Shown: positions 39,908 through 49,589, counted from the first letter of the stretch. The stretch is 61,265 nt of DNA from Bacillota bacterium (GCA_023416745.1 JAEZHF010000030.1:1-61265), one strand, 5' to 3'. Notes: generated from the sequence alone by a model not told the origin. A program made the numbers and translations.

Positions 39908-40753
39908 TTGGAGCAGATTTTTGACGCTTTAAAAAACAGCATAGCCGACTTTACTCTGATCGACGTGATCGATATACTGCTTTTGGCTGTCGTCATTTAC
40001 TGGCTTTTAAAACTGACCTCTAAAACGCGCGCAATGCAGGTGCTAAAAGGCCTCGGCATCATTCTGCTGGCAGCCTGGGTGATGGAATTCCTGGATCTGG
40101 TGGGGACGGCATGGATTCTGAATTACGTGCTGCAAGCGGGCGCGCTGGTGATCGTCATCATATTCCAGCCGGAGCTTCGGCGCGCGCTGGCCAAGCTGGG
40201 GCGCGGACGCATTGAACTGACGCCATCGCATGTGATTAATGCGCAGGAGACGGTGGAAAGCATACTGAAGGCAGTGCTGAACCTGTCCAAAAAGCGGGTG
40301 GGCGCGCTGGTCGTTTTTGAAAGGAAGACGGGCCTCAAGGAAGTGATTGAGAGCGGTACGCGCATCAGTGCAGTGATATCCACCGAGCTGCTGGAGAACC
40401 TGTTTTTCACCAATTCACCGCTGCACGATGGCGCCGTGATCATACGGGAGGATACCATTGAGGCGGCAGGGTGCTTTTTACCTTTGAGCGACAACAAGCA
40501 GATTGGGCAGGAGCTGGGTACGCGGCACCGGGCGGCGCTGGGCGTATCCGAGGTTTCGGATAGTGTAACGCTGGTGATATCCGAAGAGACGGGTGTAATA
40601 TCCGTCGCTCAGGACGGTACGCTGATACGGTATCTGGATTCCAAGGCAATACGCGATTTGCTGGAGGATATGTATCTGATCAAGCAGGCGTCCAAGTACA
40701 GGACACTCAGACTGAAGCGGAAGGGGCGTGACGAGCATGAAAAAGGCGCTTGA
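39908..40753 (+). CDS. cdaA: Diadenylate cyclase CdaA
   Basis: A 281-residue membrane-anchored enzyme that joins two ATP molecules into cyclic di-AMP. Three membrane helices (about 20-85) precede the DisA_N catalytic domain (about 105-260) with DGA at 174-176 and RHR at 206-208. The TTG start is preceded by AAAGGG. It overlaps cdaR, as in most Firmicutes, but the third usual partner, glmM, does not follow here. The counterpart phosphodiesterase GdpP is at 11825-13753. Confidence 0.95.
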   Translation: MEQIFDALKNSIADFTLIDVIDILLLAVVIYWLLKLTSKTRAMQVLKGLGIILLAAWVMEFLDLVGTAWILNYVLQAGALVIVIIFQPELRRALAKLGRGRIELTPSHVINAQETVESILKAVLNLSKKRVGALVVFERKTGLKEVIESGTRISAVISTELLENLFFTNSPLHDGAVIIREDTIEAAGCFLPLSDNKQIGQELGTRHRAALGVSEVSDSVTLVISEETGVISVAQDGTLIRYLDSKAIRDLLEDMYLIKQASKYRTLRLKRKGRDEHEKGA

Positions 40754-41990
40754 TTTTATCTGGCGTGTGCTCCGCAGCAACATTCTGCTGAAGGTAATGG
40801 CGCTGTTTTTTGCGGTAATACTGTGGAGTTATGTGCTGTCGGAAATCGATCCCCCGAGAGTGCGCTGGGTGCCCGATATAAAAGTCAGTTATGGAGTTGA
40901 GGAACTGAAAGCCAAGGGGTTGGATGTATCCGGGAATCTTGTTGATGCGCTGGATTCGGTGGACGTGCGCGTGGAAGTTAATCAGAGTAATATTAAGTAT
41001 TTAACACCTGAACGGGTGCGGGCGTATATTGATTGGTCTACCGTGAACGGGCCGGGAGAGTACACATTGGATGTGAGGGCTTCGGTGGCTGTGGATCGTG
41101 GACAGGTGCTGGAGGTGAGCCCTTCCACAGTTCAGCTGCATGTCAGCAGCTACGAGACGCGCACGGTGCCGGTGAACGTGAAGGTGACTGGCGGGGTGCC
41201 GAGCGGCTATTTCGCTATGACGCCGGAGATATCGCCCGGCGTGGTGACGATATCAGGCGCGAGCGAGGATGTGGAGAAGGTGTCAAGCGCCGAATGTTCA
41301 GTGGATTTGAATGGCCTGACTGAAGGCTACAACATGAGCGTATCGGTGCAGCTGCTGGACGCCGACGGCAACGAGGTAGACGGCGCGCTGTTTGACGAAG
41401 GGCAGCCCTCTGTGATCGTCAACTTGAAGGTTCTGGCGACCAAAATGGTGTCGGTGGATGTAAGAAGCGCGATTTTGGGCCAGGATGAGCTGGCGGCGGG
41501 CTATGAGATCGCCAGCATCAGCACGGTGCCGGATAAGGTATTGATCGCAGGGGAGGCCGACGAGATCAGCGGTATCAGCACCATCGGGCTGACGCCATAT
41601 GTCGTGAGCGGCGCGAGCACCAGCGTGGCTGTATTGCTGGATTACCAGCCACCCCGCGGCGTAACGGTGCTGACGGAGGGCAAGGCGGAGGTCTATGTCG
41701 AGATCCGGCCCATTATGGAAACCAAAGATTACAGCGGTATTGATATTGAAGCACGCAATCTGGCAGACGGCCTGAGCGCGCAGCTGTCCGTGAACCGCAC
41801 TGACGTGACTGTGATGGCGAGTATGGCCCAGTTGTCACGGCTGCGGCGCAGTGACATTGTGCCCTATGTGGATCTGGAGGGACTGGGCAAAGGCCGGCAC
41901 ACGCTGACAGTGTTGTTTGAGATACCCGAAGGCTATGCGGCGGAAAACTTCTCCGCAGCGGCGGGCACAGTGGATGTCACGATTTATTAA
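40737..41990 (+). CDS. cdaR: CdaR (YbbR-domain regulator of CdaA)
   Basis: A 417-residue protein with one N-terminal membrane helix (about 15-35; LKVMALFFAVILWSYVL) and four YbbR-like beta domains outside the cell (about 40-415). In other Firmicutes CdaR binds CdaA and tunes its activity. ATG at 40737 is chosen because AAGGGG lies 10 bases before it; a GTG three codons earlier is also possible. It overlaps cdaA by 17 bp. Confidence 0.92.
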   Translation: MKKALDFIWRVLRSNILLKVMALFFAVILWSYVLSEIDPPRVRWVPDIKVSYGVEELKAKGLDVSGNLVDALDSVDVRVEVNQSNIKYLTPERVRAYIDWSTVNGPGEYTLDVRASVAVDRGQVLEVSPSTVQLHVSSYETRTVPVNVKVTGGVPSGYFAMTPEISPGVVTISGASEDVEKVSSAECSVDLNGLTEGYNMSVSVQLLDADGNEVDGALFDEGQPSVIVNLKVLATKMVSVDVRSAILGQDELAAGYEIASISTVPDKVLIAGEADEISGISTIGLTPYVVSGASTSVAVLLDYQPPRGVTVLTEGKAEVYVEIRPIMETKDYSGIDIEARNLADGLSAQLSVNRTDVTVMASMAQLSRLRRSDIVPYVDLEGLGKGRHTLTVLFEIPEGYAAENFSAAAGTVDVTIY

Positions 41991-42071
41991 AAGAGCCGGA
42001 ATGGCACAGTATATGAAGGGGCGGTTCATGCCGTCCCTTTTTGGCGGAACAGCAGCGGAAGGAAACCAGGG

Positions 42072-43658
42072 ATGGCGATTGAGCTAATCGGCCTGAAAAT
42101 GCCGCTGGGCAGCGGGGATGACGATATAAAGTGCGCGGCTGCGGCCCGGCTGAAGATAAAGCCGGACGAAATTGCACGGCTGCGCGTGGTGAGGCAGTCG
42201 CTGGATGCGAGGCGGGACGTTATGATGGCGCTGAGCGTTCAGGTGACGCTGCACGACGGGCGGTTGCAGCGGCGGCTGGAGCAGCGGTACGGCAGTGCGC
42301 ATGTACTTCAGGAGACACCGGTGATTTACGGCGATGATGCGCCGGGGCAGCCGGTGGTGATTGGTGCGGGGCCGTGCGGTTTGTTCGCGGCGCTGACGCT
42401 GGCTGAGCATGGATACGCGCCGCTGCTAATTGAGCGCGGACGCGATATGGATTCCCGCGTGCGCGACGTGGAGCGGCTGCGGCGAAGTGGCGTGCCGGAT
42501 GCGGAAAGCAACGTGTGCTTCGGCGCGGGCGGCGCGGGGGCGTTCTCGGACGGCAAGCTGACGACACGGATCAAAGATCCGCGTACCGAGCGGGTGCTGA
42601 AAACACTAGCGGACTGCGGCGCGCCCGAAGAGATAATGATACTGGCCAAGCCGCACACAGGCACGGAGCACATTCGCGCGGCGGTGACGGGAATACTGGA
42701 GCGCATACGCGCTCTCGGAGGCACGGTGAGCTTTGATAGCCGTCTGTCCGGTTTAACGGTATCGGATGGGGCGCTATACGGTGTGACGTATACGAAAAAT
42801 GGACTGCCGAACACGTTGGATACGCGCGCCGCGGTGCTGGCGATTGGCCACAGCGCCCGGGACACGTATGCGATGCTGCGGCACTACAGGCTCGTGATGG
42901 AGCCCAAGCCTTTCGCAGTGGGCCTGCGCATCGAGCACCGGCGCGAGTTCATCGACCGGGCGCAGTATGGGGACGCGTTCGGGCATCCGGCACTGGGCGC
43001 AGCGGAATACCGGCTGGCCTCCCGTTATGGGGAGCGCGGCGTATATACTTTTTGCATGTGCCCCGGCGGTGAGGTGATCAATTCCTCCACCGAACCGGAC
43101 GGCGTGGCGGTGAACGGCATGAGCTGGTTCTCGCGGGACGGCGGGAACTCCAACAGTGCCGTCGTGGTGGCGGTGTTTCCGGCTGATTATGAGAGCGGCA
43201 TATTGGGCGGTGTGGAATTCCAGCGGCGCTGGGAGCAGGCGGCGTACAGCCTGGCGGGCGGCAGCGTACCGGCACAGACGCTGGGCGATTTTTTTGGCGG
43301 GCGGAAGACAACGGCTTATGGCGATGTGCGCCCGTCGTTTCAGCCGCATGTGGTGGGTGCGGAACTGCATGGATGTCTGCCGGATTATGTGTCGGCGGGA
43401 ATTGAGGCGGGCTTGAGGGATTTTGGACGAAAGCTCAAGGGTTTTGACATGCCGGAAGCGGTGCTGACCGGGGTCGAGACGCGCACGTCCGCTCCGGTGC
43501 GCATTACGCGGGATGCAGAGCTGCAGGCGATGGGCGTGACCGGTCTGTTTCCAGCGGGCGAAGGAGCCGGTTACGCGGGCGGCATTGTATCTGCCGCGGT
43601 GGACGGCATCAGATGCGCCGAGGCGCTGATGCGCCAATTTAGGAGGCCCGGCATATGA
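42072..43658 (+). CDS. FAD-dependent oxidoreductase (COG2509 type)
   Basis: A 528-residue flavoprotein of the COG2509 group. The FAD dinucleotide motif is VIGAGPCGLFAALTLAEHGY (about 96-115), ESNVCFGAGGAGAFSDGKL follows at about 145-163, and EGAGYAGGI near 500 is the second FAD-binding stretch. Substrate unknown. An N-terminal 80-residue extension (LIGLKMPLGSGDDDIKCAAA) is normal for the group. It starts 80 bp after cdaR, with no terminator between, so it may belong to the same transcript. Confidence 0.87.
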   Translation: MAIELIGLKMPLGSGDDDIKCAAAARLKIKPDEIARLRVVRQSLDARRDVMMALSVQVTLHDGRLQRRLEQRYGSAHVLQETPVIYGDDAPGQPVVIGAGPCGLFAALTLAEHGYAPLLIERGRDMDSRVRDVERLRRSGVPDAESNVCFGAGGAGAFSDGKLTTRIKDPRTERVLKTLADCGAPEEIMILAKPHTGTEHIRAAVTGILERIRALGGTVSFDSRLSGLTVSDGALYGVTYTKNGLPNTLDTRAAVLAIGHSARDTYAMLRHYRLVMEPKPFAVGLRIEHRREFIDRAQYGDAFGHPALGAAEYRLASRYGERGVYTFCMCPGGEVINSSTEPDGVAVNGMSWFSRDGGNSNSAVVVAVFPADYESGILGGVEFQRRWEQAAYSLAGGSVPAQTLGDFFGGRKTTAYGDVRPSFQPHVVGAELHGCLPDYVSAGIEAGLRDFGRKLKGFDMPEAVLTGVETRTSAPVRITRDAELQAMGVTGLFPAGEGAGYAGGIVSAAVDGIRCAEALMRQFRRPGI

Positions 43659-43671
43659 TGGAGGAGAATGA

Positions 43672-44346
43672 ATGAAAAAGATCACGGTGCTGCTTGGCAA
43701 TTACGGGAGCGGCAAGACGGAGCTGTCACTGAATCTCGCGCTGTCGCTGGCAGAGCAGTCAGCTGATGTGGCGCTGGTTGACCTGGATATTGTCAACCCA
43801 TATTTTCGCTCATCGGAGCACAGGCCGCTGCTGGAGAGCCGCGGCATACGCGTGATCGCGCCGGTGTTTGCCAACACGGCAGTTGATGTGCCGTCGTTGC
43901 CGCCCGACATATTTGCGGCGTTCCGGCACGAATACGCGGTGTTCGACTGCGGCGGAGACCCGGTGGGCGCGGCGGCGCTGGGCGGGCTGAAGCGGTATTT
44001 CGACGACAACCGTGCGGACACTGAAGCGCTGTTCGTTGTCAACACGCGGCGGCCTTTTCAGGGCAGCGCGGAGACGCTGGAAGAGAGCCTCATGCGCATA
44101 CAGGCGCGTGCGCGTCTGACCGCAGACGGGCTGGTGCTGAACGCAAATTTGGGAGCGGAGACGACAGGCGGCGAGCTGGCGGAAGGCTATGCCGTCGTGC
44201 AGGCGTTGTCGGAGAGCACCGGCATACCGCTGCGCTATGTGAGCGGCACCGAGGAGGCGCTGGCGGCTTTTGAGCGGCAGTGCCGGGGCTGTGCGGGCGA
44301 GCGGCTGCCCATCAGCATACTGACGCGGCCAGACTGGCTGGCTTAA
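43672..44346 (+). CDS. P-loop ATPase of the MinD/ParA-like class
   Basis: A 224-residue protein with a deviant Walker A LLGNYGSGKTELSLNLA (about 7-23), a second motif VALVDLDIVNPYFRSSEH typical of this group, and AVFDCGGDP as Walker B region. Such proteins are often found beside oxidoreductases of anaerobes and are annotated as ParA-like or as cobyrinic acid synthase-like. No function is proven. It is 13 bp after the FAD gene, hence cotranscribed. Confidence 0.72.
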   Translation: MKKITVLLGNYGSGKTELSLNLALSLAEQSADVALVDLDIVNPYFRSSEHRPLLESRGIRVIAPVFANTAVDVPSLPPDIFAAFRHEYAVFDCGGDPVGAAALGGLKRYFDDNRADTEALFVVNTRRPFQGSAETLEESLMRIQARARLTADGLVLNANLGAETTGGELAEGYAVVQALSESTGIPLRYVSGTEEALAAFERQCRGCAGERLPISILTRPDWLA

Positions 44347-44405
44347 CCGGCTGCTTGATAATGCTATAATCCGGATGAATCGGGTTTTTTGGGAAGGGGT
44401 TTGAC

Positions 44406-45299
44406 ATGAACGTATACGGCAACATACTGGATACCATCGGGAACACGCCGCTGGTGAGAATCAACAAGCTATGGACAAACAAGAACGTTGAGATATACGC
44501 GAAGGTGGAGGGTACCAACCCCACGGGCAGTATCAAGGACCGCATTGCGCTCAAGATGATCGAGCAGGCAGAGGCCGAAGGGACGCTGACGTCCGGCAAG
44601 ACCATCATCGAGCCCACGTCCGGTAACACCGGCATTGCGCTCGCGATGATCGGCGCGGTGAAGGGCTATGACGTGGAGATCGTGATGAGCAGTGCTGTAT
44701 CGGTGGAGCGGCAGAAGATGATTTCGGCGTTCGGCGCGAAGGTTGCCCTGACGGCGGCGGACGAAGGCACGGACGGCGCGATACGCAGGGCACGCACGCT
44801 GGTCGCCGAATACCCGGAGAAGTATTTCATGCCCGATCAGTTCACCAACCGTTACAACAAGCTGGCGCATTACTCCACGACGGCGGAGGAGATGATCCGC
44901 GATACGCAGGGGCGCGTGACGCATTTCGTGTCGGCTCTCGGCACCTCCGGCACGCTGATGGGCACGGCCAAGCGTTTGAAGGAGCTGAGCCCCGACATCC
45001 AGATCGTAGAGGCGCACCCGGTGAAGGGGCATTACATACAGGGACTTAAGAACATGAGCGAAGCTATCGTGCCGGAGATATACGATCCGTCGCGCATCGA
45101 CGTCTCCATCATGATCGATTCGGAGGAATCCTTCGACATGGTGCGGCGCATCGTCAAGCAGGAAGGCATTTTCTGCGGCATGTCGTCCGGCGCGGCGATG
45201 CTGGCGGCGCTGAAGGTGGCCGAAACGCTGGATGAGGGTGTGATCGTCTGCATATTCCCCGACCGGGGTGAGAAGTATTTGAGCACGCCGCTGTTTTAA
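44406..45299 (+). CDS. cysK: Cysteine synthase (CysK/CysM family)
   Basis: A 297-residue PLP enzyme that makes cysteine from O-acetylserine and sulfide. PLP Lys44 is in NPTGSIKDRIAL, the phosphate/substrate loop is EPTSGNTGI, and the end FPDRGEKYLSTPLF is family typical. The length is at the short end, as in CysM-type enzymes, so use of another sulfur donor is possible. AAGGGG precedes the ATG. No serine acetyltransferase gene is adjacent. Confidence 0.92.
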   Translation: MNVYGNILDTIGNTPLVRINKLWTNKNVEIYAKVEGTNPTGSIKDRIALKMIEQAEAEGTLTSGKTIIEPTSGNTGIALAMIGAVKGYDVEIVMSSAVSVERQKMISAFGAKVALTAADEGTDGAIRRARTLVAEYPEKYFMPDQFTNRYNKLAHYSTTAEEMIRDTQGRVTHFVSALGTSGTLMGTAKRLKELSPDIQIVEAHPVKGHYIQGLKNMSEAIVPEIYDPSRIDVSIMIDSEESFDMVRRIVKQEGIFCGMSSGAAMLAALKVAETLDEGVIVCIFPDRGEKYLSTPLF

Positions 45300-45315
45300 G
45301 GAACAGTCTGGAGTG

Positions 45316-46074
45316 TCAGTTTTTAATTGAGTACACCATCAGCTGCAACTCTTTGTATGTTGCAGGTTTTCCGCTATAATCGGAAAAGGTGTCAACAATT
45401 CTCATATTGCGTTCGCTGAATATCGCATTCAATTCGCTGATGGAGTAAAGCCGGGTGGGGTTACCTTCAGGTACCTCGGGCTTTTTCGCGGTTTCTTCAT
45501 AAGTGAATCCGCCGCCGCCATACAGCATGGTTCGTTTTTGGGGATCCCAATCGAATTCGGAAAATGAAAACTCCTTGTCGCCTATGGCCCAGCTGCGTTT
45601 GGGGAAATACGCTTGTGCATGCTCCGCATTACAGACGTCCATGAAATGTTTGCCACCGGGTTTAAGCGCACGGGATATGACATCGAAGATTTTCAGGTTT
45701 TCCCCATCGTTTTCAAGGTAACCGACGGCCCCGTCAGCGAGGTTCAGTACAACGTCAAATTCGCTCTGAAAGCGGACATCGCGAATATCTGAATGGATGA
45801 ATTGGATGTTCGGCATAATGCCATGAGTAGATTGGATGGCGTCGTCTATATAGGCCTTTGTGATGTCCACACCGACGACACTGAAGTGCCTGCGCGCAAA
45901 GCAAATAGCGTGACGTCCGTAGCCGCATGCCAGATCGAGTATCCGCTCAGTACCCTTTAACTCCAGAGTCTTAATAATGAAATCCACCTGATGCTTCGTA
46001 TCCTCTACCCAAGACATGTTTTTGATATCCAGTGTCCAGATATTCCTGTACCAGTCGGAGCTTTTCGATTTCAT
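45316..46074 (-). CDS. Class I SAM-dependent methyltransferase
   Basis: A 252-residue small-molecule-type methyltransferase. Motif I is RILDLACGYGRHAICFA (about 44-60), with VVGVD and FDVVLNLADGAVGYL following in order. The substrate cannot be told. The ATG has GAGG 5 bases upstream. It is convergent with cysK, and follows the LCP gene by 40 bp in the same direction, but is probably a separate unit. Confidence 0.83.
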   Translation of the reverse strand: MKSKSSDWYRNIWTLDIKNMSWVEDTKHQVDFIIKTLELKGTERILDLACGYGRHAICFARRHFSVVGVDITKAYIDDAIQSTHGIMPNIQFIHSDIRDVRFQSEFDVVLNLADGAVGYLENDGENLKIFDVISRALKPGGKHFMDVCNAEHAQAYFPKRSWAIGDKEFSFSEFDWDPQKRTMLYGGGGFTYEETAKKPEVPEGNPTRLYSISELNAIFSERNMRIVDTFSDYSGKPATYKELQLMVYSIKN

Positions 46075-46113
46075 GTTTTCCTCACGATATTTAAATTATC
46101 AAAGTGTACGCTG

Positions 46114-47619
46114 TTACGGCGCTGGGGTTTCCTCAGGTGCAGGCGTGGGTGAGGGTGTAACGGTCGGTGTAGGCGTCGATGTAGGAGTCGGCGTGGGCGT
46201 CGGTGTGGGCTGGGACGTGGCGGATGGCGCCGGTGTGGGCGTCGGCGGCACGTAGACGAGCAACGTCTGGTACAGTGCCTCCAGCTGTACCGTCATGTCG
46301 TCCATGTCCTTGGCGGCTGCTTCATCGCCCTTGACATAGACGGTGTTCTCGTCGAGCAGCTCCTCGGCTTGTGTGAGCAGCGCTTCGGTCTGCGCAATCA
46401 GCTCAGTCGACAGCGTGACGCGCCGCTGATTGAGGTAATCCTGCAGCTTTATGATGGCTTTATCGAGGTTGATCTTGGCGTTGTCGAACGTGACGTAGCC
46501 GATGCTGTACGTCCAGTCAATGGTTTTGGACACGTCCTGACCGAATATTCTCTGGATGATGTCCACGGTGACGTTGTGATCCAGCACGTAATAGGCGGCG
46601 TTGTAGACCTGCATGAAATCGCCCTTGAGCGCATAGCGGCTAAGCTCCGATTCCGGGTCGAGATCTAGCGCGAAGAACGCCAGAGCGGCTATTTGTTCGA
46701 AGGTGAGGTTGGTGTCTATTCTTTCCTTCATCGTGTTGTATATCTGCGGCATTTCAGTTAAGAGGTTGGCTTTCTTGACCTGCCTGAACACCTCCATCAG
46801 CAGGCGCTGCTGCCTGTCGATGCGGTCGATATCGGTGCCTGATGTGATGCCCTTGCGGGCGCGGCAGTAATCCAGCACCGCCTGCCCGTCCAGCAACTGG
46901 TAGCCCTTGCTGAGGTGCCTCCCGTTCATGTTGATGTCATAATCCACGTCGTACCACACGCCGCCCAGTATGTCCACAATGTCCTTAACGGCCTGCATCT
47001 CCACGGCCACGTAATAGTTAACTGGTATGCCGCCAATCGTGTCGCTGACTGTCTGCATCAGGCATTCGTAGCCTTTGCCGTCTGCGCCGCCTGCCGACAT
47101 ATATGCGCCGTTGATTTTGTAGCGCTTATCTGTAAACGCAATGTCAGCATAGCTGTCCCGCGGAACGGAGAGTATGTCCACCTTGCCTGTCGCGAAGTTG
47201 ACGGAGAACATCATGATGGTGTCGGTACGAAAATCGTTGCGGCCTTCACGCTCCGGCGCATAGTCGATGCCTGTCAGCAGTATATTGACACGGTCTTTCA
47301 TGAAGTTGGGATCGGCCAGCAGCGACAACTGTTCCTCGGGAGAGAGCGTCTGCGTGGGTTCAGGCGTCAGCTCAGCGCTGGAAGAAATCTGCGGCGTGTC
47401 CGTGGCCCGCGGTGTGGATACCGGCATATCGGGAAACGCGGCGGGCGCGTTGATGACGGTGACGTAAATGAAGTTGCCCAGCAGCATCAGCGCGACGGCA
47501 AGCAAAGCGAGCAGCGCGTATATGGCGAGCTTGCCCAACGTGACCGGTCTGTGGAACAAACGTTCTTCCTGCGGCTTTTTGCCGGATCTGTCCGGCTGCG
47601 GTGTTTGTCTTTGCTGCAT
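46114..47619 (-). CDS. LytR-CpsA-Psr (LCP) family cell-wall ligase
   Basis: A 501-residue membrane enzyme that attaches teichoic acid-like or other polymers from lipid carriers to peptidoglycan. One membrane helix (about 28-55) follows a basic cytoplasmic N terminus. The LCP domain (about 105-270) has RVNILLTGID, FRTDTIMMFSV and LSVPRDSYADI, with the conserved Arg and Asp residues. The last 45 residues are a Pro/Thr/Ser repeat tail, likely a flexible wall-spanning linker. An extended -10 box (TGCTATAAT) lies upstream. Confidence 0.92.
   Translation of the reverse strand: MQQRQTPQPDRSGKKPQEERLFHRPVTLGKLAIYALLALLAVALMLLGNFIYVTVINAPAAFPDMPVSTPRATDTPQISSSAELTPEPTQTLSPEEQLSLLADPNFMKDRVNILLTGIDYAPEREGRNDFRTDTIMMFSVNFATGKVDILSVPRDSYADIAFTDKRYKINGAYMSAGGADGKGYECLMQTVSDTIGGIPVNYYVAVEMQAVKDIVDILGGVWYDVDYDINMNGRHLSKGYQLLDGQAVLDYCRARKGITSGTDIDRIDRQQRLLMEVFRQVKKANLLTEMPQIYNTMKERIDTNLTFEQIAALAFFALDLDPESELSRYALKGDFMQVYNAAYYVLDHNVTVDIIQRIFGQDVSKTIDWTYSIGYVTFDNAKINLDKAIIKLQDYLNQRRVTLSTELIAQTEALLTQAEELLDENTVYVKGDEAAAKDMDDMTVQLEALYQTLLVYVPPTPTPAPSATSQPTPTPTPTPTSTPTPTVTPSPTPAPEETPAP
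46132..46255 (-). repeat. Low-complexity Pro/Thr-coding repeats in the LCP gene
   Basis: Repeats of GTnGGnGTnGGn on the plus strand encode the Pro-Thr tail of the LCP protein. Slippage here could vary tail length between strains. Confidence 0.7.
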
Positions 47620-47747
47620 GGAGACCTCTTCACGCCTTTGTTAGGCGGTTATTATCGGATATTTTTTACATCTGATTATAGCATGCGAATCGGACATGTG
47701 GCGTAAAATAATGATGAATATTGTATGACAGCATGAAGGGAAATAAT

Positions 47748-47777
47748 AAGGCCGCTGCAGGGATAAGCAGCGGCCTT
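47748..47777 (-). terminator. Terminator-like hairpin after nlpC
   Basis: AAGGCCGCTGC and GCAGCGGCCTT form a perfect 11-bp stem. On the minus strand it is followed by ATTATTTCC, a weak T run. Confidence 0.65.
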
Positions 47778-47803
47778 GTAGGTATGCTGTTGCACTCTTA
47801 ACG

Positions 47804-48730
47804 TCAGCTGACGCGGCGCGCAAAGGTATAGTGGCTGGCCCAGTAGCTGTTGGACAGGGAGCTGACCATCACTTTGCTCTGGCCGGAAGACGCGTGGACA
47901 AACTGCGCGTCACCTGTGTAGACGCCCATGTGGTTAATACTCGTCCAGTTCTCCGAGTAGAAGAACAGCAGATCACCCTTTTGCAGACTGTTGGTATCGG
48001 TTATTTTTGACCACGAACTCTGTGAGCTGTAGGCTGCTGCAGACAGGCGGGACACTGAGTAGCCCGCTTGGGTCATCGCGTAGTACGCGAGGCCGGAGCA
48101 GTCGAACGAGGACGGACCGTTACCACCGAGTAAGTAAGGATCACCCAACTGTGCCAGCGCGATGTCCGCTATGGCCGCATTGGAAGTGCTGGCTGACGGT
48201 GCAGGGGCAGCGCTGGGAGTTCCGCTGGCAAACGCCTTGTACCGCGTTTTGGGACCGGCAACGCCGTCAGCGTAAAGGCCGGTAGCTTTCTGGAACACGA
48301 TTACTGCGGATTTGGTGACGGGGCCGTAATAGCCGGTGCCCGTACCGGAAAAGTATCCGAGTGCTTTGAGCCGCAGCTGCAGCGTCTGAACCGCGTCGCC
48401 GCTGCTGCCTTCCTTCAGGATCAGGCTTTTGGCGCTGGTGGAATAGAGTTTGCTATGGGTGGCACTGCCCGCGATGCCATCGGCTGTGAGGCCGTTATTG
48501 CCCTGAAAGCGGACCACAGCCGTTTTGGTTGCGGAGCCAAAATATCCTGTAGCCGATGTAAAGTCGGTATACCCGAGCTGGATCAGCTTGTTTTGAAGCT
48601 TGGTAACCTCGCTGCCGCTGCTGCCGACCTTGAGTGTGGGGCTGGCGGCCAGTGCGCCGGGTGCCGTTGCGAACAGCACGGCGGTGATGCAGATGACTGT
48701 GATGATAAGCCGCAAATGTTTTTTCTTCAA
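47804..48730 (-). CDS. Secreted NlpC/P60 peptidoglycan hydrolase with two binding domains
   Basis: A 308-residue secreted enzyme. A signal peptide ends near ALAAS (about 27-30). Two peptidoglycan-binding repeats follow (about 34-90 and 105-160; VGSSGSEVTKLQNKLIQLGY, then GSSGDAVQTLQLRLKALGY), then an Ala/Pro/Ser linker and the NlpC/P60 peptidase (about 185-308) with catalytic Cys211 in SSFDCSGLAYY, His267 and His279. It cleaves stem peptides. The TTG start at 48730 is chosen because AAAGGAG precedes it. Confidence 0.92.
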   Translation of the reverse strand: MKKKHLRLIITVICITAVLFATAPGALAASPTLKVGSSGSEVTKLQNKLIQLGYTDFTSATGYFGSATKTAVVRFQGNNGLTADGIAGSATHSKLYSTSAKSLILKEGSSGDAVQTLQLRLKALGYFSGTGTGYYGPVTKSAVIVFQKATGLYADGVAGPKTRYKAFASGTPSAAPAPSASTSNAAIADIALAQLGDPYLLGGNGPSSFDCSGLAYYAMTQAGYSVSRLSAAAYSSQSSWSKITDTNSLQKGDLLFFYSENWTSINHMGVYTGDAQFVHASSGQSKVMVSSLSNSYWASHYTFARRVS

Positions 48731-48771
48731 ATGTGTTTCTCCTTTCGCAGTCATTTGAGTGAATTGACACC

Positions 48772-48801
48772 ATTATAACCAAAAGCGATGCATCGGCACA
48801 A
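48772..48801 (-). promoter_or_regulatory. Promoter of nlpC with a palindrome in the spacer
   Basis: On the minus strand TTGTGC and TATAAT are separated by 18 bp. The spacer contains the perfect palindrome CGATGCATCG (48786-48795), a possible operator. Confidence 0.55.
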
Positions 48802-49000
48802 AGCGCACTATTCGTATATATATCTGTTTAACCACACATGGACGCACATATGACAAAAACGTTACGATATTATTAATAATTAAAGGCAAATACGGCTGTT
48901 TGCTTATTATATGATAAAAAAATATGGATGAATTGTGATTAGATAAAAATGTATGGGAAAATAATCATGATTAAATGCTGATTTTAAATGAGAAAAATAA

Positions 49001-49020
49001 AGAGACCGCGAGCGGTCTCT
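49001..49020 (-). terminator. Rho-independent terminator of perR-dfx-rbr
   Basis: AGAGACCGC and GCGGTCTCT pair almost end to end; on the minus strand they are followed by TTATTTTTC. Confidence 0.78.
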
Positions 49021-49052
49021 TCAGAAAGCTGTGTATACTGTATATTTGAGAA

Positions 49053-49589
49053 TTAATAAGCCTGCGTGTAAAGCTCGAAGTAAGCTTTGGCATGGGCGCA
49101 TACGGGGCATTTTTCCGGCGCTTCCTTACCAACGAAGCGGTGGCCGCAGTTGGAGCATTTCCACTCGACGGGAACGTCTCTCTTGAAGACGGCGCCGTTA
49201 TTGATGTTCTCGGCGAGGGCTTTATAACGCTCCTCGTGATTCTTCTCGACGCCGGCCACGCCTTCCATCATCATGGCGATTTCAGTGAAGCCTTCTTCGC
49301 GGGCTTCCTTAGCCATGCGGGGATACATGTCCGTCCACTCGTAGTTCTCGCCACCGGCGGCGCTGATCAGGTTTTCCATCGTGTCACCCAAGGGGGAAAA
49401 CAGCTTATACCACAACTCGGCGTGCTCCTTCTCATTGGCGGCCGTTTCAGCGAATATGTTGGAAATCTGAACATAGCCTTCAGACTTCGCCTTGGATGCA
49501 AAGAATGTATATTTGTTGCGCGCCATCGATTCGCCCGCAAACGCATCCATCAGGTTCTTCTCCGTCTTGGTTCCCTTCAAGTCTTTCAT
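49053..49589 (-). CDS. rbr: Rubrerythrin
   Basis: A 178-residue peroxide-scavenging diiron protein. The ferritin-like domain (about 1-140) carries the Glu/His ligands (AGESMARNKY, then ANEKEHAELW and VEKNHEERY-type motif in VAGVEKNHEERYK), and the C-terminal rubredoxin domain has CSNCG and CPVC. It reduces hydrogen peroxide in anaerobes using electrons from NADH via rubredoxin. GGAGG precedes the ATG. It is the last gene of perR-dfx-rbr. Confidence 0.95.
   Translation of the reverse strand: MKDLKGTKTEKNLMDAFAGESMARNKYTFFASKAKSEGYVQISNIFAETAANEKEHAELWYKLFSPLGDTMENLISAAGGENYEWTDMYPRMAKEAREEGFTEIAMMMEGVAGVEKNHEERYKALAENINNGAVFKRDVPVEWKCSNCGHRFVGKEAPEKCPVCAHAKAYFELYTQAY

Noticed and set aside
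44347..44405. Terminator between the P-loop ATPase and cysK
   Set aside because: CCGGAT and ATCGGG near a T run do not pair well enough; I leave it uncalled.
46016..46255. Val/Gly-rich plus-strand frame
   Set aside because: It is the complement of the Pro/Thr tail of the LCP gene; a repeat artefact.
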